NCBI RefSeq assembly: GCF_009938225.1
Contig: NZ_AP019657.1
Span: 2,728,001-2,792,000 of the forward strand
Length of the DNA: 64,000 bases
DNA from: Vibrio ponticus
Lineage (GTDB): Bacteria; Pseudomonadota; Gammaproteobacteria; Enterobacterales; Vibrionaceae
Direction: 5' to 3'
The notes beneath the pieces are model-generated. The model searched no databases, was not told where the DNA came from, and saw only the letters and a program-made list of their open reading frames with translations. Below, one piece after another: positions 41,483-50,557 of the stretch. The position numbers and the translations under genes are program-made. Position 1 is the stretch's first letter, and every line of letters begins with the position of its first letter.

Positions 41483-42945
41483 CGAAAATGAACAAGCTAC
41501 CCATTGCCCTAAGCGCTAAAGCTTCACTCGCATTGTTGGGGCTTACGCTCGATCTCCCAGCCCAAGCAGAGGTGAAAACAGGCTACTTTATTGATGCTCC
41601 GGTGACAGGATTATTTTATAGCACCAGCTCTAATTTAAGCGGCACCACCGAAAAAGGTGCATTCCAATTTAGAAATGGGGATATCGTTAATTTTTATCTC
41701 GGTAGCAGCGAGCAAAGCTATTTGCTCAGTAAACTCTCTGCGCAGATGATTGTTACGCCCACCGCAGTGACAACCAAACCAAGTCGCAGCATTAATATCA
41801 CGCGGTTATTGCTCGCACTGGATAGTACTCCTGAGAATCGAGAGGAAATCATCTTACTCAGTGACTTAATCTCTCAACCAGAGTTTCAACGTCAACTGCA
41901 AAAACTCGACTTGAACAGTCTTGATGAAGCGGCGATCAGGGAATTGGATTTGGATCTGCCCTCAATACAAGAAGCCGCAGAACATCTCAATCAAAGCCAG
42001 CAATACATCAGCCAGAAATTCAACTCTGATGAAATTGTTTTCTCGCCACTTAATAAAACCTTTCGTTACATCGTAGTCAAAAAACGTGATTACAGCGGTC
42101 GTATTTGCGCGCTCGATTTAAAGCTGCGTAAGCACCCTGACTACCAGCCTCCAATTGGCACGCAAAGCTATAAAATACTGCAAGACTCACTTATCGAATA
42201 CCCAGAGACTGGGGACTATTTCGATGGCTGCTATCTCGAACCAAGCACCGCAACGCAACCCATAGTGACCCCAAAATCTGAAATCGATCTGACCTATGGG
42301 CTATATAATTGCGCAGTAAGTGGCTGCACCCGACAGCAGCTCAACGGTTTTGCCATTGACGACTATAACGATGATGGTGACCAAAAATATCGTTCTATTG
42401 CGATTAATTTTGACCCAAGCACCGAATTGGTCATGGAGAAACTGCAAGGGCTAGGTCCAAAAGGAAATATCCGCCATGCTAATCGCAGTGAAGATCTGTG
42501 GTTCACCTTTCCAGTAGAAAAGAGCAGCTCTTTTAACTATGAAGGGGTTTGGCAGCAAACCTCGTACTTGACTGATAAAATTGAAAAAAGCTGCTTACTG
42601 ATCAAGCAAGGGACGATTCATTCCGCGTCATTGAACAATGAACAATGCCCACTTGAGATCGATAATTATGATACCGATGTCACCCATCTCTACCCTGATA
42701 TGTGGTGGGTCGACAGCGATTCAAATAACGCATCTTTAGAACAGTTTAATATCACCGTCACTTGGCGACAGCCGCAGACTCACACCCCAAATTACACCAC
42801 TTGGGAATACCTACCCGTTGGTAAACATTGGGACAAAGGCATTTTATATCGCTATCAACAAACCCTTTCCAAATCAGCGCGAGGCATGGAGCAACTCGAT
42901 ACTTACGCGATCTCTGAATACCAAAAAATCACCGGAGTAAATTAA
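41479..42945 (+). CDS. Exported protein of unknown function in the kinase/sigma operon
   Basis: 488 residues. GTG at 41479 overlaps the kinase stop and follows GGAGA; ATG at 41488 is possible. Signal peptide about 1-31 (cleavage near PAQA). The segment after it (about 35-76: GYFIDAPVTGLFYST, SGTTEKGAFQF) is a beta-rich module common in bacterial surface lipoproteins. The rest, rich in Asp/Asn, holds several cysteines and an IDDYNDDGD stretch that might bind calcium. I recognise no enzyme family. Lying between kinase and sigma genes suggests a sensory or regulatory role at the periplasmic side; that is inference. Confidence 0.8.
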   Translation: MTKMNKLPIALSAKASLALLGLTLDLPAQAEVKTGYFIDAPVTGLFYSTSSNLSGTTEKGAFQFRNGDIVNFYLGSSEQSYLLSKLSAQMIVTPTAVTTKPSRSINITRLLLALDSTPENREEIILLSDLISQPEFQRQLQKLDLNSLDEAAIRELDLDLPSIQEAAEHLNQSQQYISQKFNSDEIVFSPLNKTFRYIVVKKRDYSGRICALDLKLRKHPDYQPPIGTQSYKILQDSLIEYPETGDYFDGCYLEPSTATQPIVTPKSEIDLTYGLYNCAVSGCTRQQLNGFAIDDYNDDGDQKYRSIAINFDPSTELVMEKLQGLGPKGNIRHANRSEDLWFTFPVEKSSSFNYEGVWQQTSYLTDKIEKSCLLIKQGTIHSASLNNEQCPLEIDNYDTDVTHLYPDMWWVDSDSNNASLEQFNITVTWRQPQTHTPNYTTWEYLPVGKHWDKGILYRYQQTLSKSARGMEQLDTYAISEYQKITGVN

Positions 42946-42950
42946 TCGAT

Positions 42951-43511
42951 ATGGAATCCACAATTACTCACATCATCCAGCAGTGGCAAGCTGGCGACAA
43001 ACACGCCGAGAATCAACTCTACCAATTTGCCTACTTAAAACTGCGTAAAGTGGCACAAAAAGAGCGGGAAAGAAACGCGCGCAAGTATGGTGAGGACAAT
43101 AAGGTATTACTGGATAGCGTGAGTAGCACGACCGCATTAATCCATGATGCCTACCTAAAAATGTCGAGCTGTGATTTAAGTGACATCCAAAATCAGCGTG
43201 ATTTTTACTTAATGGCGGCGACTGTCATGCGCCAAATTTTGATCGATAACGCTCGCTCACAACTGGCGAAAAAGCGCCAAACAGCCACCATTGTTCAAGA
43301 TGAGCAGCAAGCGTTTGAAGAGTTAATTGTCGTAGACCAAGCATTAGATCACTTTAGCCTAAAATACCCCCGTCAATCCAAAGCGATTAAACTCAAGTAC
43401 TTGATGGGGCTAAAAAATGGCGAAATCGGTCAACTGCTCGAATGCAGCCCAAGCTTAGTAGAGAAAGACCTCAAGTTTTCCCGCAGCTGGCTTCAAGCGC
43501 AAATGGCATGA
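42951..43511 (+). CDS. ecfP: ECF sigma factor, EcfP-like (ECF43 type)
   Basis: 186 residues, sigma-70 region 2 (about 15-95) and region 4 (about 125-182) of the Sigma70_ECF (PF07638) type. Where ordinary ECF sigmas carry an acidic DAED motif in region 2.2, this one reads STTA (residues 59-62) before LIHDAYLK, so the negative charges needed to grip RNA polymerase are missing. Kinase-controlled ECF43 sigmas have this trait, and phosphorylation of a threonine at this site (V. parahaemolyticus EcfP) switches them on. Thr60 or Thr61 would be the target. No anti-sigma gene is present nearby. A terminator follows. Confidence 0.85.
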   Translation: MESTITHIIQQWQAGDKHAENQLYQFAYLKLRKVAQKERERNARKYGEDNKVLLDSVSSTTALIHDAYLKMSSCDLSDIQNQRDFYLMAATVMRQILIDNARSQLAKKRQTATIVQDEQQAFEELIVVDQALDHFSLKYPRQSKAIKLKYLMGLKNGEIGQLLECSPSLVEKDLKFSRSWLQAQMA

Positions 43512-43529
43512 TTCGTATACGTCATCATA

Positions 43530-43560
43530 TGGCTTGGGTACTAAAGCCCAAGCTTTCTTA
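43530..43560 (+). terminator. Terminator of the kinase/sigma operon
   Basis: GCTTGGG-TACTAAA-GCCCAAGC followed by TTTCTT, 20 bp after the sigma gene. Confidence 0.82.
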
Positions 43561-43836
43561 AATTCTCAAATAGCCATTAAAAATAAACTCATCAACCACC
43601 TAGTACTATTTAACTCAGCAAGTTAAACCTAACCTTCGTTGTCCAATTTTCGATTGAACCACGACACAAAAGTAAAAAAAATCGAGTTTGTTTTACGGCT
43701 TTTTGTCTGCTTTACGTCCCTTGAAAGCGATTCGTAAACCAACTAAAAATTGAACAATTACTTAGTTTAATAAACTTAAGTACCAAAAACGGGTCGAGAT
43801 ATAAATCACACTAATAATTAAAAGGGACAATTCAGA
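43561..43836. other. Promoter region of the large lipoprotein gene
   Basis: About 275 bp, A/T-rich, no open frame. It must hold the promoter of the lipoprotein gene and is the obvious place to look for an EcfP-dependent promoter, but I cannot define the motif from one example. AAAGGGA precedes the start codon. Confidence 0.45.
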
Positions 43837-46107
43837 ATGAAAAAACTGAGTTTACTAGCAGCGTCAGTTGCCGTGGCTTTAACAGGTTGTGGCGGTGGAG
43901 ATGGAAGTGGCAGCTCTAGCGACAATTCATCAGGAAATAGCGGCGTCACTATTACAGGCTTTGACGGATACTTCGAAAACGCAGTGGTTTTTATCGACAA
44001 AAATAATGACGGTAAGTGGGATGTTTCGGACAAGGTCCTTGGCTTAACAGATAAAAATGGCCAGCTCAACGTAGGAGAGACAAAACCACAGGGAACTCTT
44101 GCATTGCAAATATTAAACGGCGACAACAGTGATTTCACTAGCCAACTGATAGCCAATGAGCTTAACCTTAACTTATTCACTGTCGATTCTGATTTTCCTG
44201 GTCAACCGGTAGAGAAACCATTGGTTTTCCGAGCACCAAACTCATCAGATGTAATATCACCAATCACCGACCTAGTTGCCATAGAAATGGCGGCAAACAG
44301 CTCTTTAACTGAAGCGGAAGCGATTTTAGAGGTCAGCAAAGCATTTAATGATGGCGTTGAAGAGCAAAGTTTCGATCCATACACAGACTTCGTCAGTGGC
44401 AATCAAGCCGATCCTCTGTTACATAAAACCGCGCAAGTTCTAACCGCTTCAAAAGGCGAAGATCCAACCGCTTACCAAACCAAAGCGAAAGAGATCGCCA
44501 AAGAAGCTAAACTATTGGTTGATACACTTACAGAAGAACAACAAAAAGACCCAACTTATGTCACGAGCGTGGATGGTGACCCGCAAACAAATAGTACACT
44601 CAGCTTCAAAACAACCGTTAGTGCAGAGGTTCAGCAACGAATCCAAGATGAACTGGACGAGCTTGATTTAGAAATTGGCACACCGGGAGCAAGGGACTAT
44701 TTCATTAGACTCGACCTTACTGAACTATTTGTGGATAAAGATGCAGTCATTACTTCCGAGCTAATTAAAATTGATGCCGCAAGTCTTTCCGGCAGCAATA
44801 TCGAAGCAGTTTATGCCTCTTCTACGGACTTTCAGCTTAATATTGGCGTGAGCGATACTAAAGTTATCGCGAAAGCGGGCGAATTTAGAATTGTGGTACA
44901 CGTTGGTAATTCAAACGATACCAATGCAACAAGCGCAATTTTCACTTTAGATGTGGATAAAGGTGACGCTAGCGCACCTGAAGTTACCGATCACTATGAC
45001 GTTATTGAACAACAGATAGAAAATTGGTCTCTAACAGAAGGAGAAGAAGTACCATCTCAAGCTCAGTACGTTATTAGCTACGCCGGACTATTTAACCACG
45101 ATAACTTTGCAATCACCTTAGATTCGAGTCTTGAGTCAAATGGTCTCTCTTTCACGAAAGACGAAAACGCCAAGACTTTTACACTCACTGGTACGCCAAC
45201 CAAAGCGAGTGAAGATTACGACGTTGATTTCAAAGTCTGGATTACGGCTACAGATACACAAACAGGCCTATCAGAAAAAGTCACCTTTGATGTACCAGAA
45301 ATTGCGGCGGAATCGCTGCATCCTCTTGAAGCTAAAGACTTATTCTTTATCGAAACGCCTGAGTGGGGAAGTGCAGTCAACCTAAGCCATTGTGTTTCTT
45401 TCCGTTTAGAAGATGGTCAGTTCTTCCTCGGCGATACTGGACATTCAGAGAGTTTGACCGTTAGTTGTGCTCCTGTTTCATCGACAGCAAGCGGTAGCTA
45501 CACTATTGATGGTGATATTATTACCATTGCCGAAAATGGTGAAGACCCAATGACCTTGGAAATCAAACATACCTCAGAGCAGGGCGACGCAACTCGATTT
45601 ATGGTGAGAAGCGTTGAACAAAACGCCGATCAATCTACTCATGTTGCGATGTTTGAGGCTATTGATGACAAAGAAGAAGCCGAAAGTCGCATCAATCAGC
45701 GCTCTACCTTAAACTGGGATGATCTTTCGCAAATTACAACGTTAAAGATCAACGGCCAATATGTTGAATTGCATATCACTGCGCAAATGCGAAACCAAAG
45801 TGATAACGGCAATGGTGTTGCTGATGCAGACTTATGGGTTGAAAACATGGCTGGCAGTATCACTTGTAACGATATGCAAGCATCATTTGATGGAATCTCA
45901 TTTGGCGACCTTGGATCTAATCAGGGATGTCGTGACGAAGAAGAAACTCGTGATGGTGTTACCTACGAATACGTGAGTTATGATTTTGACTCTGCCGCTG
46001 AATTTGTTGACCAAAGCACCCATCGTATATTCCTATTCGGTCTTACTGATGAAGAGCCTTCATTCAATATGAACATGACTTTTGATGGTAACAGCTCTTA
46101 TGACTAG
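43837..46107 (+). CDS. Large secreted lipoprotein, function unknown
   Basis: 756 residues. Lipoprotein signal with lipobox LTGC (Cys18), then a Gly/Ser/Asp-rich linker (about 19-36). A first module includes a DKNNDGKWD stretch (about 54-62) like a calcium-binding loop. A cadherin-like or Ig-like region follows in the middle (about 390-490; TLTGTPTKASEDYDVDFKVWITATD). The C-terminal part has several cysteines (SHCVSFRL, VSCAP, ITCNDM, QGCRDEE). Strongly acidic overall. Surface exposure is likely. It has its own promoter region and terminator next to the kinase/sigma operon and may be its target or an accessory. Confidence 0.82.
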   Translation: MKKLSLLAASVAVALTGCGGGDGSGSSSDNSSGNSGVTITGFDGYFENAVVFIDKNNDGKWDVSDKVLGLTDKNGQLNVGETKPQGTLALQILNGDNSDFTSQLIANELNLNLFTVDSDFPGQPVEKPLVFRAPNSSDVISPITDLVAIEMAANSSLTEAEAILEVSKAFNDGVEEQSFDPYTDFVSGNQADPLLHKTAQVLTASKGEDPTAYQTKAKEIAKEAKLLVDTLTEEQQKDPTYVTSVDGDPQTNSTLSFKTTVSAEVQQRIQDELDELDLEIGTPGARDYFIRLDLTELFVDKDAVITSELIKIDAASLSGSNIEAVYASSTDFQLNIGVSDTKVIAKAGEFRIVVHVGNSNDTNATSAIFTLDVDKGDASAPEVTDHYDVIEQQIENWSLTEGEEVPSQAQYVISYAGLFNHDNFAITLDSSLESNGLSFTKDENAKTFTLTGTPTKASEDYDVDFKVWITATDTQTGLSEKVTFDVPEIAAESLHPLEAKDLFFIETPEWGSAVNLSHCVSFRLEDGQFFLGDTGHSESLTVSCAPVSSTASGSYTIDGDIITIAENGEDPMTLEIKHTSEQGDATRFMVRSVEQNADQSTHVAMFEAIDDKEEAESRINQRSTLNWDDLSQITTLKINGQYVELHITAQMRNQSDNGNGVADADLWVENMAGSITCNDMQASFDGISFGDLGSNQGCRDEEETRDGVTYEYVSYDFDSAAEFVDQSTHRIFLFGLTDEEPSFNMNMTFDGNSSYD

Positions 46108-46157
46108 TTCTGACTACAAATTAATCACATTTACTGACTAGGCTACTTCTCATTAAA

Positions 46158-46190
46158 TCAAACCGCTCCTTCGCGAGCGGTTTTCTTTTA
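46158..46190 (+). terminator. Terminator of the lipoprotein gene
   Basis: AAACCGCTC-CTTC-GCGAGCGGTTTT with a T-run. Confidence 0.85.
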
Positions 46191-46231
46191 CTCATTCAAA
46201 TAGCATCAATATTTACTCAATTACTAGGCAC

Positions 46232-47161
46232 TCACCCCACACACATCACGTTAAGCAGCGAGTTCCCGGAGGTTGTTGTCATTTTCCCGGTGGTAAATAA
46301 CGCTGAGTTATCCGCCCCCCAGTAAGGTAAATACATCGGCCACTGATTGGCTTTCATCACATCCGCTTCTAGCAGCGTTTGCCACTGCTCGCGATTCGGC
46401 ACCTTCATTCCCAATGAACCACACAGTTGGTTGGCTTTAGCAAAATCAAGCCGAGTCCACGGTTTGTCATATTCCATATAGAATTGATTATCGCCAAAAG
46501 GCAGATACGGCATTTTAAAATGCAAATTTCCAAGTTTGATTTCACCGCGAATCGATACTTCCATTGATTCGGGCTGTGCTTTAGCGATATTGGGAATTGG
46601 TTTATCCGTAACCACTTTGGTTGCTTTTACCGGAGGAAGAATCGTCGTTGACTGACGCGCTGGCACTAATGGCTTTGCCGGTTTAGCAGAGATGGCTGCT
46701 GCTTGTTGCTTTTTCACTGGCGCGCCTTTGATCACTTCACGAATGAATGCTTGTTGATATGGTTTAAGCTTTTTGACTGCCTGAAGTTCTTTACTCGCTG
46801 TGGCAAAATCTTGATATGGACCAATCAAACAGCGCGCGTTTTTACCTTCAATTTTCCCCCACACATCGGTAGATATGTGCTGATAAATCACTTTTGCTTG
46901 ATCAAGGGATAAAGGCTTGGCAAGCACGCCACACTGAATCCAGAATGTCGACTCACTGCCTCGCGGCGTTTGTTTGCCCCATAGCCCTTTGCCGATTGGG
47001 CAAGATGCATTAAGTAACGGTAGCTCATGGGTTGAAGCTTGAGTTGCATCGCAAAGCACTTCTTGAGCATTTGCGGATAAAGTCAGGCAAGCACTACCTA
47101 ACGCAATTGCAGTTAGCATTTGGGTGCGTTTAAAACAAAACGGTAGCAAATTCATATCCAT
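46232..47161 (-). CDS. Exported SPOR-domain-like protein
   Basis: 309 residues with signal peptide (about 1-33, ending LSANA). A region at about 69-145 (STFWIQCGVLAKPLSLDQAK, CLIGPYQDFATASKELQ) looks like a SPOR peptidoglycan-binding domain. A Pro/Lys-rich linker follows (about 150-200), then a C-terminal domain with YMEYDKPWTRLDFAKANQLCGSLGMKVPNREQW, which resembles formylglycine-type/DUF1566-like folds. Role in septal or envelope processes is possible. Two close ATGs (47161, 47155) are both acceptable. Converges on the lipoprotein gene. Confidence 0.78.
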   Translation of the reverse strand: MDMNLLPFCFKRTQMLTAIALGSACLTLSANAQEVLCDATQASTHELPLLNASCPIGKGLWGKQTPRGSESTFWIQCGVLAKPLSLDQAKVIYQHISTDVWGKIEGKNARCLIGPYQDFATASKELQAVKKLKPYQQAFIREVIKGAPVKKQQAAAISAKPAKPLVPARQSTTILPPVKATKVVTDKPIPNIAKAQPESMEVSIRGEIKLGNLHFKMPYLPFGDNQFYMEYDKPWTRLDFAKANQLCGSLGMKVPNREQWQTLLEADVMKANQWPMYLPYWGADNSALFTTGKMTTTSGNSLLNVMCVG

Positions 47162-47336
47162 ATCGATTATCGACCTTTGTTGTTATTTTGATTATTCGGC
47201 AAAAAACACTCAGCTTAGAGCAACTATACTCAACTGGCTTTTCGATGCAGTATGCAAAGTCTTATCACTGGTTTCAGTTCAAGGAAAACCATGGCAATCG
47301 ACATTGTATACCGTGCAGCGTTGAGAAAATGTGAAT

Positions 47337-47369
47337 GCAAAAAAAGAGCCGTTTCAGCAAACGACTCTT
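47337..47369 (-). terminator. Terminator of the dgkA-eptA operon
   Basis: Minus strand AAGAGTCGTTT-GCTG-AAACGGCTCTT then a T-run; one G-T pair in the stem. Confidence 0.8.
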
Positions 47370-47429
47370 AGTTTAGAAAATCAATCTAGTGCAATTCTTA
47401 GGCATTGATCACTGTTTGCATGTAAAACG

Positions 47430-49073
47430 CTAATTTTTACTACGACAAGTAGAGAAAATATCGAGCTTTGACTGATAAACCTCACTTTGCACATCCATCA
47501 CGCCCAATAAAGAGTGGAATAAATTGTCATGTGAATGGGTATCGGTCAGCTTCGCCTGCTGTTTTAAACAATCGATATCAATGTTTTTTGTTGCTTGAAA
47601 TTCTGGTGACATCCAAACAATCAATGGCACGGTTTTTTGATAATCAGGGGCAATTGCATAAGGAGCACCATGCAAAAACAACCCATCCTCCCCTAATGAC
47701 TCACCATGATCCGAAAGATAAATCAGCGCGGTATTGTACTTATCCTCAAGTTGAGTTAATCGCTCAATCAACTGACTTAGTACATAATCGGTATAGCGAA
47801 TCGTATTGTCATAACTATTGCGAATTTGCTCCTCACTGCAGTTTTCAATATCCGCTCTTGGGCAATCAGGCTGGAAGAATGCCATCTCTTTAGGGTAACG
47901 CTTGTAGTAAGTTGGCCCATGACTACCAATTAAGTGCAGCGCGATCATGCGGTTACCGGAGAGCTTCTCCACATTCTGTTCAAAGTTTTCCAACAACACC
48001 ATGTCATAACAAGTATTACCATCACAAGTCGCATCAACGCGGTGACGATTCATCATTTGACGCTCAATGTGCTTGGCGACTGTTTTATCACCACCGTCGT
48101 CATCTTCCCACACCATACCAATGCCAGCACGCTTAAGAATATCGATCGCATTGTCTTGGTTCACTGCCACATCATGGTCATAGTTATCGTGAGTTAACAG
48201 AGAGAACATACAAGGCAGAGAAACCGCGGTCGCAGTACCACATGAGCGTACGTCTTGAAATGAGACGACATTTAATTTCTCTGTGTAAGGGTTGGTTTCA
48301 CGCGGGTAACCATTGAGCTGATAATTCTGCGAGCGAGCGGTTTCACCCACTACCAATACCAATAACGTCGGTTTGGTCTTCGCCTGCGCTAACGCTTGCG
48401 CAGATTGATGGGCATCGACGCCCAACTCTTTGTAAGGAACGGGGGTATAAAAATAAGTTTTGTTGATGTATTTCACTGTCGCACCGACAAACTGTGTAGG
48501 CACGATGACATGCTTCAAATAGCTATTATTGCGCCCAACAGAGGCGTAGTCCTGATAATAAAGCGCGGCAATGAATATGATGACCAACACCGAGAGCACC
48601 ATAGATATGAGCTTAATACCCAGGAACTTCAACCAAGATTGTGAGCGTATCGGTACCATCGCCAATAAGATTGCAGGTACAAGACCTAAAGCAACAAACC
48701 ATACTACCGAATAAGCACTCAAGTAAGCGTTCGCTTCGCCGCTATCGGTTTGCATGATATTGGTGATCATATCTGCATCAAAAATAGTACCGTAATTAAA
48801 TCCGGCATAGCTCACCAAAGCAGATGAAACCAGTAACAAGATAAAAAAGGGTTTGGTGAAATACGGCCAGCTAAACAGATTAAAAATAAAGTTAAGTGCT
48901 GCCCAGAAGAAAAAGGGGATCGAAATAATAAAACCAAGATGCACCGTCTCCATTTGGCTAAAAATATGTTCCAGCTCTTTATAAATTGGCAAGTTGAACA
49001 CCAAAGCAAAATAGAGCGCCAGCAGAGCGGTAATCGATAGATAAGATAATGAAAAACGACGAGATTGCATCAT
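47430..49073 (-). CDS. eptA: Lipid A phosphoethanolamine transferase, EptA family
   Basis: 547-residue inner-membrane enzyme that moves phosphoethanolamine from phosphatidylethanolamine to lipid A, lowering surface charge and raising resistance to polymyxin and host peptides. Five N-terminal membrane helices (about 10-175), then a periplasmic sulfatase-type domain with VVGETARSQN (metal ligand Glu244), the nucleophile region SCGTATAVSLPCMFS (Thr280), IGSHGPTYYKRYP, and YLSDHGESLGE. Disulfide cysteines are present. Its ATG overlaps the dgkA stop (ATGA). The lipid by-product diacylglycerol is the substrate of DgkA, so the pair makes biochemical sense. Confidence 0.95.
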   Translation of the reverse strand: MMQSRRFSLSYLSITALLALYFALVFNLPIYKELEHIFSQMETVHLGFIISIPFFFWAALNFIFNLFSWPYFTKPFFILLLVSSALVSYAGFNYGTIFDADMITNIMQTDSGEANAYLSAYSVVWFVALGLVPAILLAMVPIRSQSWLKFLGIKLISMVLSVLVIIFIAALYYQDYASVGRNNSYLKHVIVPTQFVGATVKYINKTYFYTPVPYKELGVDAHQSAQALAQAKTKPTLLVLVVGETARSQNYQLNGYPRETNPYTEKLNVVSFQDVRSCGTATAVSLPCMFSLLTHDNYDHDVAVNQDNAIDILKRAGIGMVWEDDDGGDKTVAKHIERQMMNRHRVDATCDGNTCYDMVLLENFEQNVEKLSGNRMIALHLIGSHGPTYYKRYPKEMAFFQPDCPRADIENCSEEQIRNSYDNTIRYTDYVLSQLIERLTQLEDKYNTALIYLSDHGESLGEDGLFLHGAPYAIAPDYQKTVPLIVWMSPEFQATKNIDIDCLKQQAKLTDTHSHDNLFHSLLGVMDVQSEVYQSKLDIFSTCRSKN

Positions 49074-49438
49074 ACTAGTTGCTCCACAATAATCGATACC
49101 CAGGTGAACAGAGCAAGTAACAAAGCCACCAACACAGCAGCTGAACCAATATCTTTAGCTCGTCCACTGAGTTCATGCCACTCAGAACCCACTCTATCAA
49201 CCACAGCCTCTATAGCTGAGTTTAGTAGCTCTACGATAACAACTATCGCAACACTACCAATCATCAGCACTCGCTCTACCACGCCGACGGGCAAGCAGTA
49301 AGCCACAATCGATAAAATAGCGAGTAAAAGCACCTCTTGACGAAAGGCCGCTTCATGTTTCCATGCCGCTCCAAGTCCCTTTATCGAATAGCCTGTTGCA
49401 TCGACTATTCTTGCTATACCTGTTTTTCCTGGTTTCAC
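49070..49438 (-). CDS. dgkA: Diacylglycerol kinase DgkA
   Basis: 122-residue integral membrane kinase (E. coli length) with three membrane helices. It recycles diacylglycerol to phosphatidic acid. Signature ELLNSAIEAVVDRVG (about 69-83) and the EHHELSGRAKDIGSAAV-like segment EWHELSGRAKD contain the catalytic Glu/Asn residues. First gene of dgkA-eptA, overlapping eptA by 4 bp. The coupling suggests the enzyme clears diacylglycerol made by EptA. Confidence 0.96.
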   Translation of the reverse strand: MKPGKTGIARIVDATGYSIKGLGAAWKHEAAFRQEVLLLAILSIVAYCLPVGVVERVLMIGSVAIVVIVELLNSAIEAVVDRVGSEWHELSGRAKDIGSAAVLVALLLALFTWVSIIVEQLV

Positions 49439-49571
49439 TTGCTACCTACTTCTCTGTTTTCGTGCCATCGCACATATTTACGAACTGAATCTCTGACAAC
49501 AATTTTCATATATTTTTGATGAGCGCGGGCAAAAACAAAGATTCCATATTTCAAACGTAATGTGCAGGCAT

Positions 49572-49600
49572 AAAAAAACCGCGAATTAACGCGGTTTTCT
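49572..49600 (-). terminator. Terminator of the peptide ABC operon
   Basis: AAAACCGCG-AATTAA-CGCGGTTTT with A-rich flank; on the minus strand a T-run follows. Confidence 0.88.
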
Positions 49601-49616
49601 CATCATGGGTGAGTGG

Positions 49617-50555
49617 TTAACCTTTATACAGTTTAGGGTTGAATACATCGCGTAACCAATCACCTAACAGGTTAATCACGAGTACTAACGTCACCAACAC
49701 AATACCCGGGAAGGCGGTTATCCACCATGCACCAGAGAAGATGTAGTTAAAACCAATACTGATTAGCGCACCGAGTGATGGCTGATCGACAGGCAATCCC
49801 AAACCGAGGAAAGAAAGCGCCGCCTCAGACATGATCGCATTGGCCACTTGAACCGTTGAAATCACCAAAATCGGCGATAAGCAGTTCGGTAGAATATGGC
49901 GGAACATAATACGAGGCGCTTTAAAGCCCATTACGCGCGCCGCTTCCACATACTCTTTCTTCTTCTCAGCTAAAACCGAAGCTCGGATAGTTCGCGCATA
50001 CTGTGGCCACTCAGCAATACCGATAATCACCACCAGCATCACCACCGCGTACTGGCTGTAAAACTCGCTACCGAAGCTCGCCTTAAATATTGCCGAGACA
50101 ATAATTGCGACCATCATGGTTGAGAAAGACAGCTGTACATCAGCAAAACGCATCAAAAAGCTATCAATGCGCCCGCCAAAGTAACCCGCAGACAAACCAA
50201 TTACGATACCAAGTACTAACTGCAAACCTACCGCTAAAAAGCCGATAGTCAGTGATAAGCGTGAACCATAAAGAATGGTAGAAAGAATATCGCGCCCTTG
50301 CTCATCTGTACCCAATAAGAAGCGTTCATCCCCCTCTTCCATCCATGACGGTGGTAGCTCTGAGTCCATAATATCAATCGAGCTAAGATCGTATGGGTCA
50401 GTTGGTGAAATAATCGGTGCCGCCAGTGCTAACACCAAGAACATCATAAACACAGCAAAGCTGAACATTGCCACTTTGTCGCGTAAGAAGTAGTAGAGAA
50501 AATCTGATTGTTTGAATCGCTCCCAACGAGAAGGAGCTGTCACTGTCTGTTCCAT
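49617..50555 (-). CDS. Peptide ABC transporter permease, DppC/OppC type
   Basis: 312 residues, six predicted membrane helices, with the OppC N-terminal domain (RWERFKQSDFLYYFLRDK) and the EAA loop EAARVMGFKAPRIMFRHILPN that contacts the ATPase. LGTDEQGRDILS is a family hallmark. Last gene of the operon, 2 bp after the other permease. Confidence 0.93.
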   Translation of the reverse strand: MEQTVTAPSRWERFKQSDFLYYFLRDKVAMFSFAVFMMFLVLALAAPIISPTDPYDLSSIDIMDSELPPSWMEEGDERFLLGTDEQGRDILSTILYGSRLSLTIGFLAVGLQLVLGIVIGLSAGYFGGRIDSFLMRFADVQLSFSTMMVAIIVSAIFKASFGSEFYSQYAVVMLVVIIGIAEWPQYARTIRASVLAEKKKEYVEAARVMGFKAPRIMFRHILPNCLSPILVISTVQVANAIMSEAALSFLGLGLPVDQPSLGALISIGFNYIFSGAWWITAFPGIVLVTLVLVINLLGDWLRDVFNPKLYKG

Positions 50556-50557
50556 GA

